Below, one piece after another: positions 10,631-21,270 of a stretch of DNA of 45,348 nucleotides. The position numbers and the translations under genes were made by a program. The notes under the pieces were generated by a model. The model searched no databases. It had not been told where the DNA came from and was given only the letters and a program-made list of their open reading frames with translations. The stretch comes from Stagonosporopsis chrysanthemi. Taxonomy: Eukaryota; Ascomycota; Dothideomycetes; Pleosporales; Didymellaceae. Numbering within the stretch: position 1 is the stretch's first letter; each line of letters starts with the position of its first letter. The DNA lies in contig JAFISE010000214.1 in assembly GCA_022560025.1 (NCBI GenBank), forward strand, positions 1 through 45,348. The letters are read 5' to 3'.

Positions 10631-11568
10631 ACTCTTTCTCATCGGCTGAACCAGCAAGCTACAACACCATGCGTAGCCCCGCCGCCAACCCCAAAGAACG
10701 CCAACACACCCTCGATTATCCCCGACACCAATTTCTCACCCTCACGAATATCCTACCAGCCAGGTAAGCAAATCCGAGCTCCCCGCACAAAGTATTCGCC
10801 GATCCTCGGCCAAGTCCCCAGCGCTCCGCCGAAAGCTCCACCAGCTTTCCCAGGGTGTTGTATCGCAGCGGCGATGGAGACAGACTATCAAGACAACGGA
10901 GCACATTGCCGGCGTTGGTCGGGGACTACGAGATAAGCACAGAAGCGACGAGGTATGTTTGGGGTGCGCCCAGCATCAAGGGAGAGCGATACAGCGGGCG
11001 GGGACGAGTAGCAACGGAGCCGCCGCCGGACAACGGGCGCGGTTCCCACGGAAGACACTGTACCGAGCGATGGGCGGCAGGCGACAAGTGGCCAGGGACG
11101 GAGTTCGTGGTGGAGCATACCCCAGTTCTTGCGGACGGGCCGAGCCGCAAATGGGGGAGCTGTCGATCGACGGCCTCATCCCGTCCTTCTAGACCATCGC
11201 CGCTCCTGGTGTAGAGCAAGTCGTGCCATGGCTCCAGCAAGCCCAGGGTGATGCTCGTAGTGAGCCCAACTGTCCGCACCAGCGAATTCCGCGTCGGGGA
11301 GCAGGCCTCGTTCACAAAGCCCATTGGGCAAAATGTCGAATATACCCGTCTCAGTCCCCCCCTGCTTGGTGTATTCCTACCCCAGAGGTCTTTGTCGCAC
11401 GTCTTAAAGAGGAGTGAAATTGAGTCTCCTGGTGTAACGGAGGCGGCACAGGAACCATGTGTGCATCCTCAACCTGCCACTAAGCCAGCTCGCGATTTCG
11501 ATACCATCGGCCGATTAATGGGCAGCAAGCTAAGCACCGTATTGCAGCGGATTACGGCGGAGATGCGC
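10631..11568. other. Intergenic stretch, GC-rich, no recognisable gene
   Basis: Several overlapping ORFs of 60-132 codons occur on both strands (for example 10926-11324 minus, 11248-11577 plus). None has a family motif, and they contradict each other. The plus ORF ending at 11577 overlaps the 3' end of the convergent zinc-finger gene by nine bases and is most likely a shadow. Confidence 0.35.
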
Positions 11569-13512
11569 TCACGGTAATGTGTCTAGATAAGCTTCGCAAC
11601 AGGACGGGCACGATTTAGTGCAGCCTCCAGTGGCGAGACGAACGCTTTTCCGTTGATTCTTCGTGCCTTGCGATTTGAGCTCGTGCTGATGATATGCCAT
11701 CATCGACTTTACTTCGTTAAGTATGTTGGTCTTGTCGTCTTCGGTATATCTCTGTCGACCTAGCAGTCGGTACATAGCATCGCTCATTATTCTTGGCGGA
11801 TTGGGATCTTCCTCATGTGATATGTGTTTCTGTTGTACAATGAAGTCTTTCAAAGCTTGTAAGTACATTACGAGCTGTAGCCCGTTGGTGAATAGGCGTA
11901 GTCGCTGGTTGGTTGTTTTGTCATCTTCTGTACCTGCACGAGAGTCCCTTGTATGCTTTAATGTTTCAAGCAGTTGGTTTGGAGCGTTCGGCCAAATAGG
12001 ACCGCGAATGGCTAATGTGTCTTGCAAGACGATATGGCAATAGATGATAGGTTGCAACCTCCCAGAATTTGACATTTCGGGACGTAGCACAAGAACATCC
12101 CCAGGACCAACATACGTTAATTGTACTTGGTCTCCGCGGAGACTGTTACCTGAGAGTACCGCACTAATCGTCTGCTCGTCCGATGGCCCGGTGTATCTCA
12201 TAAACAAGGTCCATCCCTTCACGACTTGTACCCAGATACCGGTGTACTCGGCGCGCCAACCTTTGAATGCGCCGCTTTCTGTATACAATACGGTCCGAAG
12301 TAGTGGATCGAGGGCTGTCGCCACTTTTACATCTGCGTCAACGCGGCTGACGGTTAGCATGTTTGACGGGTCCAGTATGCGATGTTCCAAAGATTGTAGT
12401 AGATTGCAGCTCAGCAGTCCTAAGCACTCTGGAACAGGAATCACGTCTTGCAGTGCACGTCCAGAGGCCCGAATGTTCAAATAGCCTGTTGGATGTGGTA
12501 AGCCATCTGAGCCCTGTCGAGCATCGAACCGCGCTAGAAAGCCGTCAGAGGATAGATATTTTGGACCGCAGCTATTAGAGCGAACTTCTTGGTCGCTGTA
12601 ATCTGTCTTGAATTGTCCACCATTGTCGATCCATCGCAGAAAAGCATCGGTCGCGCTCTGGAGCATCGATGTCTGCTTGTCTCGAATTCTGATAGTTGAG
12701 AGCTGATGAGAGTCGAAGTTGGGTTGGGCAAGGTATTCTTTCAGCTCGTCCGTCGTGCACGAAAGGCAGTGCCTATGTTCCGTAATTGCAAGTTGTTCTT
12801 TAATCAATCCTCTGGCGGTCGGATACCCATCCAAACCTTGTTTCCCGTGCAGCAGAGCGCCAAGCCTGGCCGACTTCATGTGATCCTCGGAGCGCTCAAG
12901 GATGATGTCCAGCGCCGTCTGGCGCAGCAATGGTGATGTTGTAGATCCCTTAGCTGGCTCGCAAACCGTTACTCCTTTGTTCAAACTGCGTTGTGGAGGG
13001 GTTCGAGGCATAATCTCCGATCCTGCAAAAGCATGCGGTTGAGGATCACACTCTGTCGCCAGATATCCAAGCCTCGAATCGTCCGCTGTGGGATGCCTTG
13101 CATCTTGGGGGTCCACTGAAGGCGAATCTTGCCCGTTGCAAATTCTCTGATTGTGGTGTCGCAAAGCACTCAAGGACCCGTATGTGCGCCCACAACACCA
13201 ACAAGAGGCGCGAGTTTTGTGACAGTCGCTGTAGTGTTTCTGCAACTGCTTCACCGTCGCATACTTCTTGGAGCACTTAGGACACTGCAGGGGTGATAAG
13301 TTGCACCCATGTTTATCTATCAGGTGACGGATCCATTTAGTGTGCCATGTACTTCCTTCGACATTGCACTGAAGACATTTAACAACAGAGGGGTTGCGGC
13401 CATTATGTTTGTCTACCAGATGCTGAGAAAATTCTGCAACGTTGAGATAGTTCTGCCGGCACTGGCAGCAAGCCAAGAACTGCTTAGTGATGGCTGTATT
13501 ATCGAAAGACAT
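11569..13512 (-). CDS. C2H2 zinc-finger protein with a JmjC-like (probably inactive) region, 647 aa
   Basis: Single-exon ORF. The open frame reaches a TTG at 13536, but the first ATG is at 13512 and I take that as the start. Four fingers fill residues 15-125: C15/C18-H31/H36, C46/C49-H63/H68, C77/C80-H93/H98, and C104/C107-H120/C125 with Cys as last ligand. Residues about 380-520 follow the order of a JmjC/cupin barrel. A strand resembling WHADATGTWVQVLSG of active proteins appears as WRAEYTGIWVQVVKG (W419), followed by a PGDVLVLRP turn and a QDTLAIRGPIW strand. The iron-binding His and Asp are Arg420 and Glu422, so an enzyme is unlikely. The C-terminus has a Cys cluster (GGCTKSCPSCC). I infer a nuclear DNA- or RNA-binding regulator; the JmjC resemblance is by eye. 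Confidence 0.8.
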   Translation of the reverse strand: MSFDNTAITKQFLACCQCRQNYLNVAEFSQHLVDKHNGRNPSVVKCLQCNVEGSTWHTKWIRHLIDKHGCNLSPLQCPKCSKKYATVKQLQKHYSDCHKTRASCWCCGRTYGSLSALRHHNQRICNGQDSPSVDPQDARHPTADDSRLGYLATECDPQPHAFAGSEIMPRTPPQRSLNKGVTVCEPAKGSTTSPLLRQTALDIILERSEDHMKSARLGALLHGKQGLDGYPTARGLIKEQLAITEHRHCLSCTTDELKEYLAQPNFDSHQLSTIRIRDKQTSMLQSATDAFLRWIDNGGQFKTDYSDQEVRSNSCGPKYLSSDGFLARFDARQGSDGLPHPTGYLNIRASGRALQDVIPVPECLGLLSCNLLQSLEHRILDPSNMLTVSRVDADVKVATALDPLLRTVLYTESGAFKGWRAEYTGIWVQVVKGWTLFMRYTGPSDEQTISAVLSGNSLRGDQVQLTYVGPGDVLVLRPEMSNSGRLQPIIYCHIVLQDTLAIRGPIWPNAPNQLLETLKHTRDSRAGTEDDKTTNQRLRLFTNGLQLVMYLQALKDFIVQQKHISHEEDPNPPRIMSDAMYRLLGRQRYTEDDKTNILNEVKSMMAYHQHELKSQGTKNQRKSVRLATGGCTKSCPSCCEAYLDTLP

Positions 13513-13578
13513 AGTAAGCCCACGCGACTGGGACAAGGGATGGAAGTCTCGCTACGTGAGCGGGTGGTGATGCGTTGT

Positions 13579-13695
13579 GCGGTGGGTGGACTGCTTCGCG
13601 ATGTGGGCGGACCTCAGCCCGAGGTGGGCGAAGCTCGGCCCAATGTGGGCGGACTTTGCTAGGGTCCGGGCGGACTCTAGCGCGAGGTGGGCGGA
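13579..13695. repeat. 21-bp minisatellite, about 5.5 units
   Basis: Five 21-bp units start at 13579, 13600, 13621, 13642 and 13663, and a partial unit lies at 13684-13695. The shared core is GTGGGCGGACT with a more variable tail. Because 21 is a multiple of three, the array also reads as seven-residue repeats in both directions. It lies 67 bp upstream of the ATG of the zinc-finger gene, inside its presumed promoter or leader. Confidence 0.85.
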
Positions 13696-14258
13696 TGGAA
13701 ACCTGCAATGCGCGGGGGAAAACTGTTTAACCGGTAATGCCATCTAGCGACAACTTGCACAAAGCATTTTGGTTCGGCTGCCCTTTGACGAGTAGAAGAC
13801 AGCAATCCTGTACCGCCACTTGAGAGTATCAAAAGTAGTACCTAGGTAATGACGGCGCGAAACAGCATGAAAGAATATTGCAGTCATCGTTCACCACCAG
13901 CGACTGCAGCATTCCATCTAACACGAAACTGCGTCGCAAGTCTCATTTCGTCGACCTCCAGGCCCTCCACCTAGTCGATGGTGAATTGTCACATTCTTCA
14001 AATTGCCGCCGAGTGCTCTGTCCCCTCAAAAGCCACCTTCATGACCCACCACAGCAGCGGCTACATCTGCTCCCGTCTCGCCGATTCGCACGCCGCAACT
14101 TTGTGCCTCCCCCAGATGGTCGCCAATAACACAGACCCCAAGCGCACCGTGTACGCCAATTCCACCTACGCAAACGCGAGAGGGTGAGCATGGCATCTCG
14201 GCCCGCGACCGTGCGCTCACGTGCCGCATGCTCACGGATTTGAGAAGGCGAGCCATTT

Positions 14259-16385
14259 CTAGACGACCGGTACATGTGTTGCCATTGAAAGCAAGGGGCA
14301 GTGCCGTGAGCTTGCAAAGGGGGTATACAGAGGCGGCAGTGGAGCTGTGCTGACCTGCAGGGCCATTGCCCCTCCAGCAATAGTAAGAAGCATACTAATC
14401 TCACAGTTAGACAGCCTGATAGTGCTACTTTAGAACTACTCACATATAAAAGTCCGAGCTCGTAGGAATCGACGTAAGTAGTGCTCTCGTTCCATCAACG
14501 TCGCCACGTTGTACCAACGAAAATATTGCTGATTCATAGGGCAGTTCGACAGAAATACGACTGAAGACTTGCTGCGATGCATACGGAAATCTTGTGCTGC
14601 ACGCAGTCGTAGCACTGTGCATATCAAGGGTAGTTGTACGCGTGGATAGGCTAGCTTGAAAGAAGCTGTTGAGCCTATTGTCGGACTCCTGAATGTCCCA
14701 ACCATTGAGCACGCTATCAACTATCGTGCTCGAATTGATCTTGTCCATATGAGAAAAGGTTTAGAGCCAGTCATCTTGTGCAAGAGTGTTAATTTCGATC
14801 TTTGTCCTTTTAGTTGGCCTTCTGTCATTAACTTAGCTCGCAAGCTGCTCATGGGATGCCACGATAGTTCTGTGACTTCATCGCTGGGTCTACATTTTGG
14901 GACCAGATTGCGGGATCCATTCTGCGACGTCGATGTAGCTTTCATATTACCAAGCTGACAAGGCGACAGCGGCGGTTTCGGTGGCATAGGGACTCTCGAT
15001 TTCAGTACGAACATCTTTCATTATTTCCTCTAACGCCAGAGGATTGCTCTTTACTGAGCGACAGTCCATCCTGGTGAAGGGGACATTGTTGCGACATGAG
15101 TGACTCGCCGATTGGTGGGTGGTCGTGGAAGAATTGTATGAATGCTTAACAACAATAGTGTCAGTTACCATTGGAACGCATGCTTGTTGTCTCGAATCTA
15201 AGATATCTGGTATGGGTGGTGTCTGAATGATCTTCCTCTGGCTAGATCCCAGTTTCTTGCCTTTAGCATGTGTGAGCTGACTGGCACCTGACAGTTTCAA
15301 TTCTGGCCGGTGGCCGTAGTTAGCGTTCAAGATACTCGCGCTTTCCACAGGCAGCCCGACATGAGTACGATTGGAGTGGCATGTTGTCAGTGACTGTTCA
15401 CTTTGCACTGCCAAAGAGTCGGAAATGACACTCAGATTGCTTGATGGAATCGATATTGGACTGCTTCTCAGGTTCTGCGAGCTTGAGGCGGCCAAACTCA
15501 TCTGCGTTCCACTGCGGTCCCGAGGTGGCTGCAGGCTCAGAGTAGGGCACACAGTTCCGTGGTTATCCGTTAGAATTGCTGCCATTGATTGAGAAAGGAG
15601 GTTATTAGGCGCTAGATCCGCTATAGTCGATCCTGTTCCGGGTAGGGATAGCAATTCGACCTGAAGTAATCAGATGCATGATCTTCTGTTTGCGTTAGCG
15701 AATCACAAGTGGTTATTGTTGTTTGTCTCGGTCTAATCGTGACAATAGCGTCGTTCCCATGAAGCAGGTAGTACATCGGAACTTATAACCGAGAGCGATA
15801 TGCACGTCTTTGAGGCTACCATGATCAGACGTTGTATCAAATTAGATGGGGTGTGTACAGACTGTAGTGATTCGTCTAAACCAGCGAGCAGCTTTGCAAA
15901 ACGAACATGATTCCTCTCATCGTCGTAGTCTAAATGAGAGGGCAAGGCCTTCAACCGTTGAATCCAGTAGCTGTGAGAAGTCTCCGTCATGTACCGGTAG
16001 TGATAGTGACGGAACGGTCCGTCTGATAGCTTTTAGTAACTGAGTGGTCATGGCACCGGAATTGGCTTACACGCGATCAGTAGGAGTGTAACAAGCGTTG
16101 GTTGAAGTTCCTCACAGACTAGGTCGTTTACAATCGCGTGAGCGATGCACGCGCCATTGCGCCAGTCTTTAGCGTAATTCGCTCGTAGATCTGATTTCTG
16201 CAATATCGCATGACTGAACGATGCAAGCAGCGATATTCGAAGTCTGAAGGCATCTGGTCCACTTTTCTTCGCTTCCGACGACGGGCATGTGGCGAGCCCA
16301 TCTATGCTATCGATCTGTGCCAGAGACTCTTTACCCACAGAGAGCCGCACTCCATTGGCGATGCAGAAGTCCGTATTCTTTCTTC
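14259..16385 (-). CDS. Multi-exon gene with ankyrin/STAND-type fungal N-terminal segment; 5' end and middle unresolved
   Basis: I join exons from splice signals and frame. An open exon below 16385 ends at 16071. A 48-bp intron 16023-16070 (GTAAGC...CAG, branch-like TTACTAAAAG) leads into the exon holding MTETSHSYWIQRL. A further exon (15654 down to 14947) starts after TTACTTCAG. An exon with the motif VQRGDVDGTRALL ends at 14444. A clean 49-bp intron 14395-14443 (GTGAGT...CTAAC...TTAG) leads to a last exon 14394-14259. That motif is typical of the segment before ankyrin repeats in fungal STAND-like proteins (LALDGDIEGIRALF type). The ankyrin repeats themselves are missing and the protein ends soon after, so the gene is short or truncated. 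The donor near 15770 and the junction between 14947 and 14748 are not resolved. Function unknown. Confidence 0.45.
14395..14443 (-). other. 49-bp spliceosomal intron
   Basis: The donor is GTGAGT, the branch site CTAAC and the acceptor TTAG. Splicing joins the frame ending at 14444 to an open frame that runs to TAG at 14259-14261. Confidence 0.65.
16023..16070 (-). other. 48-bp spliceosomal intron
   Basis: The donor is GTAAGC and the acceptor is ATCAG, with TTACTAAAAG as a likely branch region. Splicing restores one continuous frame across two ORFs that otherwise end at or near the intron. Confidence 0.65.
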
Positions 16386-16563
16386 ATATCCATGTAGTCT
16401 TGCCCTTCTTTGAACATCGCTTTGGCGTACTGAGAGGGCGTTTTAATTTCTCAAGGTGGGTCCACTCCACTACATAGCTAGGTTTGCACAGAAGAATCTG
16501 CATTGTGTTTGAGCGTCGCTGCGCGACGGGCTGCCTGCGAAAGCGCTATCTGAAACAGTGAGA

Positions 16564-17843
16564 TTACAGGATTTTGGAAATGAATATTGTGCTTGGTGAG
16601 AGCGTGTCTAGTGGGCCGTGTGAATCGAAGGTGTCATGTCCGTGTGCATGATATACAGAGATAGTGAAAAAAGCCAGGATCTTCGAGCCAAGACTGAAGC
16701 GGCGGCTGTCTTGAGCAGCAAGCTCCCTCGCATATCGGTTCAGTTCGAGCCACGCTTTGTCGACCAACGCGTTGCTCTTGAGCTTCCCCGCACGAGGGTG
16801 CGTGACCAGTGACGTTTGGAGTTGACGCCAGCGCTCGTCGAACTTTCAGCCCCGCCCCAGTGCGGAACGTCATGGCGTGCCAACCAGCTGGAAAACCGCA
16901 GAACGCGGAGTCGAGTATTCATGGAGGCAAACAGTCTGATGCGTGCATGCATGGCTAGACCATGCTCTTGTAACTGCTCGTGCCCGCAGATCTTGTTGAC
17001 AGCGTTGTGGCATCATTCTGTCCCCATAGCCCAAGTCCCGCCCCAAGCGCGCTAATGAGTCGCGGTAAAGACCATACCGCTGCACCCAGCACGACCGCGA
17101 CACCGGCGAATCGAGTCAAGATTATCGGGACGGTTCGCACAGCCCAGCGCACGGCACCGCTCACACTGGCAGCAGCAACTCTAGCAACGACAGCGACTGC
17201 GACGGCGAAAGACAGCAGCGCCAGCATGAACGCGCGTGAGTTTGCGCTTGAGTCCACGACAGTAGCTTCGGACGTTTCGAGGCACAGCAACATGATGCAG
17301 AGCGTCAACGAAAGCGTGACGACCTGGAGAGCGGTCGGCGTCACCGAGAACCCCGCCACGAAGCACTCGCGTGCACGACGATGCGCGGCGGAGCAGGTTT
17401 GGTGAGCCAGCAGTGCCGAAACAGCTGCGATGCCGACGATCAATTGGGACAAACGACCTCAAAAGTCCCACGGATACTGGCACGAAGAAGCCCGAGGCGA
17501 ATGGGCAGAACAGCAAGACATCGACCCAGCTGGACCCGCGAAGGCTGTTGACGAACGAGTGGCAGCGTGCACGTGGAAGGACGAGGATGGATAAGATTGC
17601 AGCAGCATTGAGCATGGCTGCTTTACTCAACGCGCTCTCAGACTGCCAGGAGCCGCTTTCTGTGAAGCGAGCATCTGCACATACCGTTAGCCTGTCGCCT
17701 TGTAAGGCGGCCATGCCTTTTGCTGCGAGAACATCAGCACGCGCATACGTCCCGACAAACCACAGTGCACTGAGGGCGCCAATTCACTTCACCTGGACGT
17801 GCAGAGACACCGCTTGGAGAAGCCGCATTGCAAGCAGCATCAT
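16564..17843 (-). pseudogene. Broken gene for a multi-pass membrane protein of unknown family
   Basis: A start ATGATG lies at 17843-17838. The frame then shows a TGA at 17784-17786, where TGG would fit the hydrophobic context. It resumes through MAALQGDRLTVCADARF (from 17714) and shifts frame near 17450 into an ORF running to 16955. Further open pieces continue to 16564 with a C-terminal stretch ending SLGSKILAFFTI. At least five hydrophobic segments are visible, including WVDVLLFCPFASGFF, LIVGIAAVSALLAH, ALQVVTLSLTLCIMLL, LALLSFAVAVAVVARV and FAGVAVVLGAAVWSLP. I do not recognise the family. The GC-rich DNA gives long ORFs on the plus strand too, so the choice of strand rests on the hydrophobic pattern. 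Undetected introns could explain some of the breaks. Confidence 0.4.
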
Positions 17844-18262
17844 AGTCGCACGCGCTCCAGCGCACAGGTCCATCTGGCCGTCGGACGGGTCAGCGATGGT
17901 TTAGCTCTGGTTCGGCAAATCTCCTAGGTCGGCGGGGAGTTGCCGATGTTGTTTCGAGCCAGCCTTCTAGTATACGCGCCATTGATTCTTCACTATTGCT
18001 CAGTCCTAACCATCCACATCACACGTCTCAAGGTACTCTGCCCTACGGCTACTCGAACGCGCGGCATTAACTTTACGCTTGTCGACTAATCCCTAGCGCT
18101 CTTGTCACAGTGAACACGAAGACTACCTCTCCAGTAAGCGTGGCACTAATGCCTAGCTTGGCTAGAAATTGCATTTCCCAACATGTCCGACTCCAAGTCC
18201 ACAACTGCTGACAGGTACCTGAACAAGAACTGCTAACTTCTTCAATCGACTTGTCTGAACGC

Positions 18263-18811
18263 TTACACCTCTAGCACAATAAAGTCATCTAATGAGAGAA
18301 GCACAGCATCCTGACAAACGGTCTTGATGGCAGTGCCCTGTTTAACGATGGCCTTTCCTGACTTCCCTATACCGCACGATATTACGCATTCGCCCGCAGG
18401 TAGAAGTACTTCGTTGCCATAAGAACTCAATAGCATAAGAAAGCTTCTTATTTGATGATCTTGGACTGTATACTTTAATAATCGAGCCAGACTTGCTAGT
18501 CCTTTGAGGAGGTCCCAGCATTCCAATTGATGTAAGAATCTCCCTTCTGGTGAATATGCAAATACACTTAAGTAGTGAACAAGATCAACAAGAGATTTTT
18601 CACGTCAACGTAATAGAAGGATATCCAGCAAAGAGATGTGAATGCTTTTGAGAAAGTGTGGTTCTGCAGGCAGTTTAACCTTATAGTAGGTGTGTAGAGA
18701 ATATACGGTGTTTGTTTCAATCGCTTCATTTCTACCAGGCTCGAAGCCTATCGCTGACACGATTGTCATGGTTGCGAGCTCGCCAGCTTGGTGCTCTCCG
18801 CTTTCCTGCAA
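18263..18811 (-). pseudogene. Unknown ORF interrupted by one TGA
   Basis: Two minus-strand ORFs (18811-18605 and 18526-18263) are in the same frame, and the only stop between them is TGA at 18605-18607. Read through, they give about 182 residues ending in DAVLLSLDDFIVLEV. No ATG lies at the open upstream end. I do not recognise a family. The shared frame and protein-like composition suggest a decayed gene rather than chance. Confidence 0.35.
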
Positions 18812-19800
18812 TTTGTGTAGATTTGTAGTGTAGGTAATAGTTCGTACCTAGGCTGCAGCCTCACTACCATTAATCAGGTCTGTGGACCTTACGCTGCGGC
18901 AATTGAAATAGCTATGGACTTAATTTACGGTTGTTTGCCGTTGCTTTGATCGAGATACATTAGGTATCTGTCCGAGATCCGCAGGCTGATGCTGTAAGAA
19001 ACATTAACAGTTAAAAAGTTTCGGCGGTAGCGTTGGACTTGAAGAGACCTTTCTTAACTATTGCACAGAGCTTTGGCACAAACTCCTTATTATTCTAGAA
19101 ATTGGATACATACATCTCCTAATATTGAAAGGTAGGCCGTAAGTCGCCAATGATGAGTTGGTCCTAACATTCTACAGTTAAAAACCTTTGTCCTTTGATA
19201 GACAAACGCACCGCTCTATAATGCCCCTTAAACAGCAGCTATATAGTAACAGTTCCTCCAGTGCATATCGATTAATGCAGGATCTACTGCATATTTCCTT
19301 CGATTTGTAGGATATAAAATTAAGCTAGTCTCTGTAATCCAGTACGATTGTAACACCACATTTGTAAGTACCAGACAATAGACTCAATATACTCTAGTGT
19401 AGTTTTTACCGGTAATCGATATGTATGCAGGGTCCGACGGCACAGTAATCGCCGAGCGTGTTAAGTTGTCGCTTTTGTAGCTCTGGCTAGCCGTTATACT
19501 TCATACACAATGCTGTTTTGCAGCTTCACGCAGAAGCTAGGCTATGTAGAAGTTCTTAATAAGAGAGTAGTTTTAGTGAGGAAATACGTACATTAGTTGA
19601 ATCCGTGCATTGGTTGCACGGACACGGTACACGTGCGATAAGCAGCCAGTATACAGCTTTGGCATAACACTTTGAGGGCAGGCGCATACAGTTTGAGAAT
19701 CAACAACACTAGATAATGGACATGCCTTCACAGTCCGTGATTATTTAAGAAGAGAAAAGTACTGTCGTCTTAATTCTAATGACTTCCTGTGTATTGTGTG
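18812..19800. other. AT-rich stretch without gene
   Basis: Only very short ORFs are present, and stops are dense on both strands. From about 19628 onward the sequence aligns with the stretch from 23945 onward, marking the left edge of a duplicated block that includes the HET relics. Confidence 0.45.
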
Positions 19801-19807
19801 ACGTTTC

Positions 19808-20401
19808 TCAAACCACTCGCACGTCAGCCCTATGTCTCACCACGTGGTTGCAGTGAACTGTCCCAGCTCCGACTCTCCTGTACTCTCTATCCACATCTGT
19901 TGATCGTACAACCAAGATATGGTACTCAGTTCTCGCCGAATCACTGTTTCGAGACGTAGATTTGGCGACCTCTTTTCCGACGACAATACAGTACTCTTCG
20001 CCAAGGATGTCACCTCCACCCAGATCAAAGTGAATACGTCCTTTTGTTGCTCCGTTCAGATCTTGAGTATTGTCATGCGACCCATGGTGTACTGGTGTCC
20101 ACTCTCGAAACGCCCACAAGCTGGCGATGATGGCTTCTTCTCTCGTCTTATCGAATTGGTTGCTATCGATCCATTCCATTTCGCCAAATTTAACGTCGAT
20201 GAACTTGACGCCTCCACTGTAGGCCATCTATGTCCAAGAGGGCGGAGGAGAGTCGTACTGAATCTGCTGCAGCTGACTGTCATCTGCACGCCAAAGGAGA
20301 TTCCTGTGGAGAAGCTTTTGAAAGATGCAGTATCTGCTGCTTCCATCGTGCAAGGCACGTTAGATACGGTCCTCTAACGCAGATATTGCGACACGTCTGT
20401 C
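19808..20401 (-). pseudogene. HET-type (heterokaryon incompatibility) protein relic, C-terminal part, copy 1
   Basis: Reading leftwards, the frame gives DRRVAISALEDRI, a stop, SSRYCIFQKLLHRNLLW, RADD, PPPSWT, a TAG stop, then MAYSGGVKFIDVKFGEMEW and a final stretch with EYRRVGAGTVHC. The order LLW, then PSWSWMAYxGGxxxxD, then a valine-rich strand and YxRVGxGT is the usual C-terminal layout of fungal HET-domain proteins. The TAG replaces the second Trp of SWTWMAY, a TGG-to-TAG change expected from RIP-type C-to-T mutation. The N-terminal HET domain is absent: at about 20400 the sequence switches to pogo transposase on the other strand. Dead copy. Confidence 0.6.
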
Positions 20402-21010
20402 TCAAGTAACTGGCCGGCCAACTACTCCTCCACCTACCCAGGCCTCAGCAGCTGCCTCAGAAGTAATATTTACTACACATCGGAGCTCACAGGCTCTACA
20501 CAAGACTCAACAGCAGTTGTTATTGTCAGAGACTCTCTCACGGAGCACCCAGATAGTGCTTGGCAAGGCGGGCAAGGCTATTGCAGAGGCAAACACCAGA
20601 GCTGCCCAGCTCGAGGCTGAGAATCAACGGCTCAAATATGTTGCGATGCAACTCGGCCCTACAGGCCTTGATCGTTACTCCTATGACTCTCCTAGACTAG
20701 CACATCTTAGAGCATGTATATATTGACGCTCCCTAGCTAGCAAGTAACACAAGCGCAGTTTCCATCATTTCCTGCAGCCGCTTAGGCTGCAACAAAATAT
20801 CAACTACATACGCACAAGATTACCCATACAAGAAAGCGAGTCTAAGTCAACCCCAGTGAGTAATCTAGAAACGTTGACAGTATCCAGGCTGCGGTTGATC
20901 GAGCGGCAGCTCTACAGGCTCAACAGGCAAGCACTTCACCAGAAAAGGAAGCTCAAAAAGCAGCAGCAGAGGCACCAGCACGTACTCTTGATTCTATGTG
21001 TATACAGTGG
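20400..21010 (+). pseudogene. Fot1/pogo-type transposase relic, C-terminal region only
   Basis: An open frame reads GRPTTPPPTQ, later VLGKAGKAIAEANTRAAQLE and AENQRLKY. After a frame change comes NVDSIQAAVDRAAALQAQ, then an Ala/Lys-rich stretch ending SMCIQWQ. This is the usual tail of one large class of fungal DDE_1 (pogo-like) transposases, with the coiled-coil KAGKAxAExN block. The catalytic domain is missing, and stops and shifts break the frame. It abuts the HET relic on its left. It differs from the pogo element at 24411, whose C-terminus ends in a CCHC knuckle. Confidence 0.55.
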
Positions 21011-21270
21011 CAAATTTCATTATTATTGTTGAGAAAATCACGACTCGACACTGTTACTGCCGTGGGTGGGGTGCGTGGGAACGCTATGTGCGCGGGAAGT
21101 ATATATCCGAGCTTACTCTGGCAACTCTTGCAAATGCTTGCCATTTGGAAACTGGCAATCACAGTTGCATGTGTCTGCTCGGCTCTATAAATCGTTATAA
21201 GACTGTCGTTACGAACGTACAAAGATGAATTGACGGCCTTTGTGGCGAGCTACTAACATAACTAAGCAGC

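Noticed and set aside
11248..11577. A 109-codon plus-strand ORF convergent with the zinc-finger gene
   Set aside because: No motif, and it overlaps the stop of the convergent gene; not supported as a gene.
17371..17904. A 177-codon plus-strand ORF
   Set aside because: It overlaps the minus-strand membrane-protein frames in GC-rich DNA, has a mixed composition and shows no family motif.
20376..20402. The pogo-type frame appears to begin with NADIATRLS
   Set aside because: These bases belong to the HET relic on the minus strand; the pogo homology starts only at about 20400.
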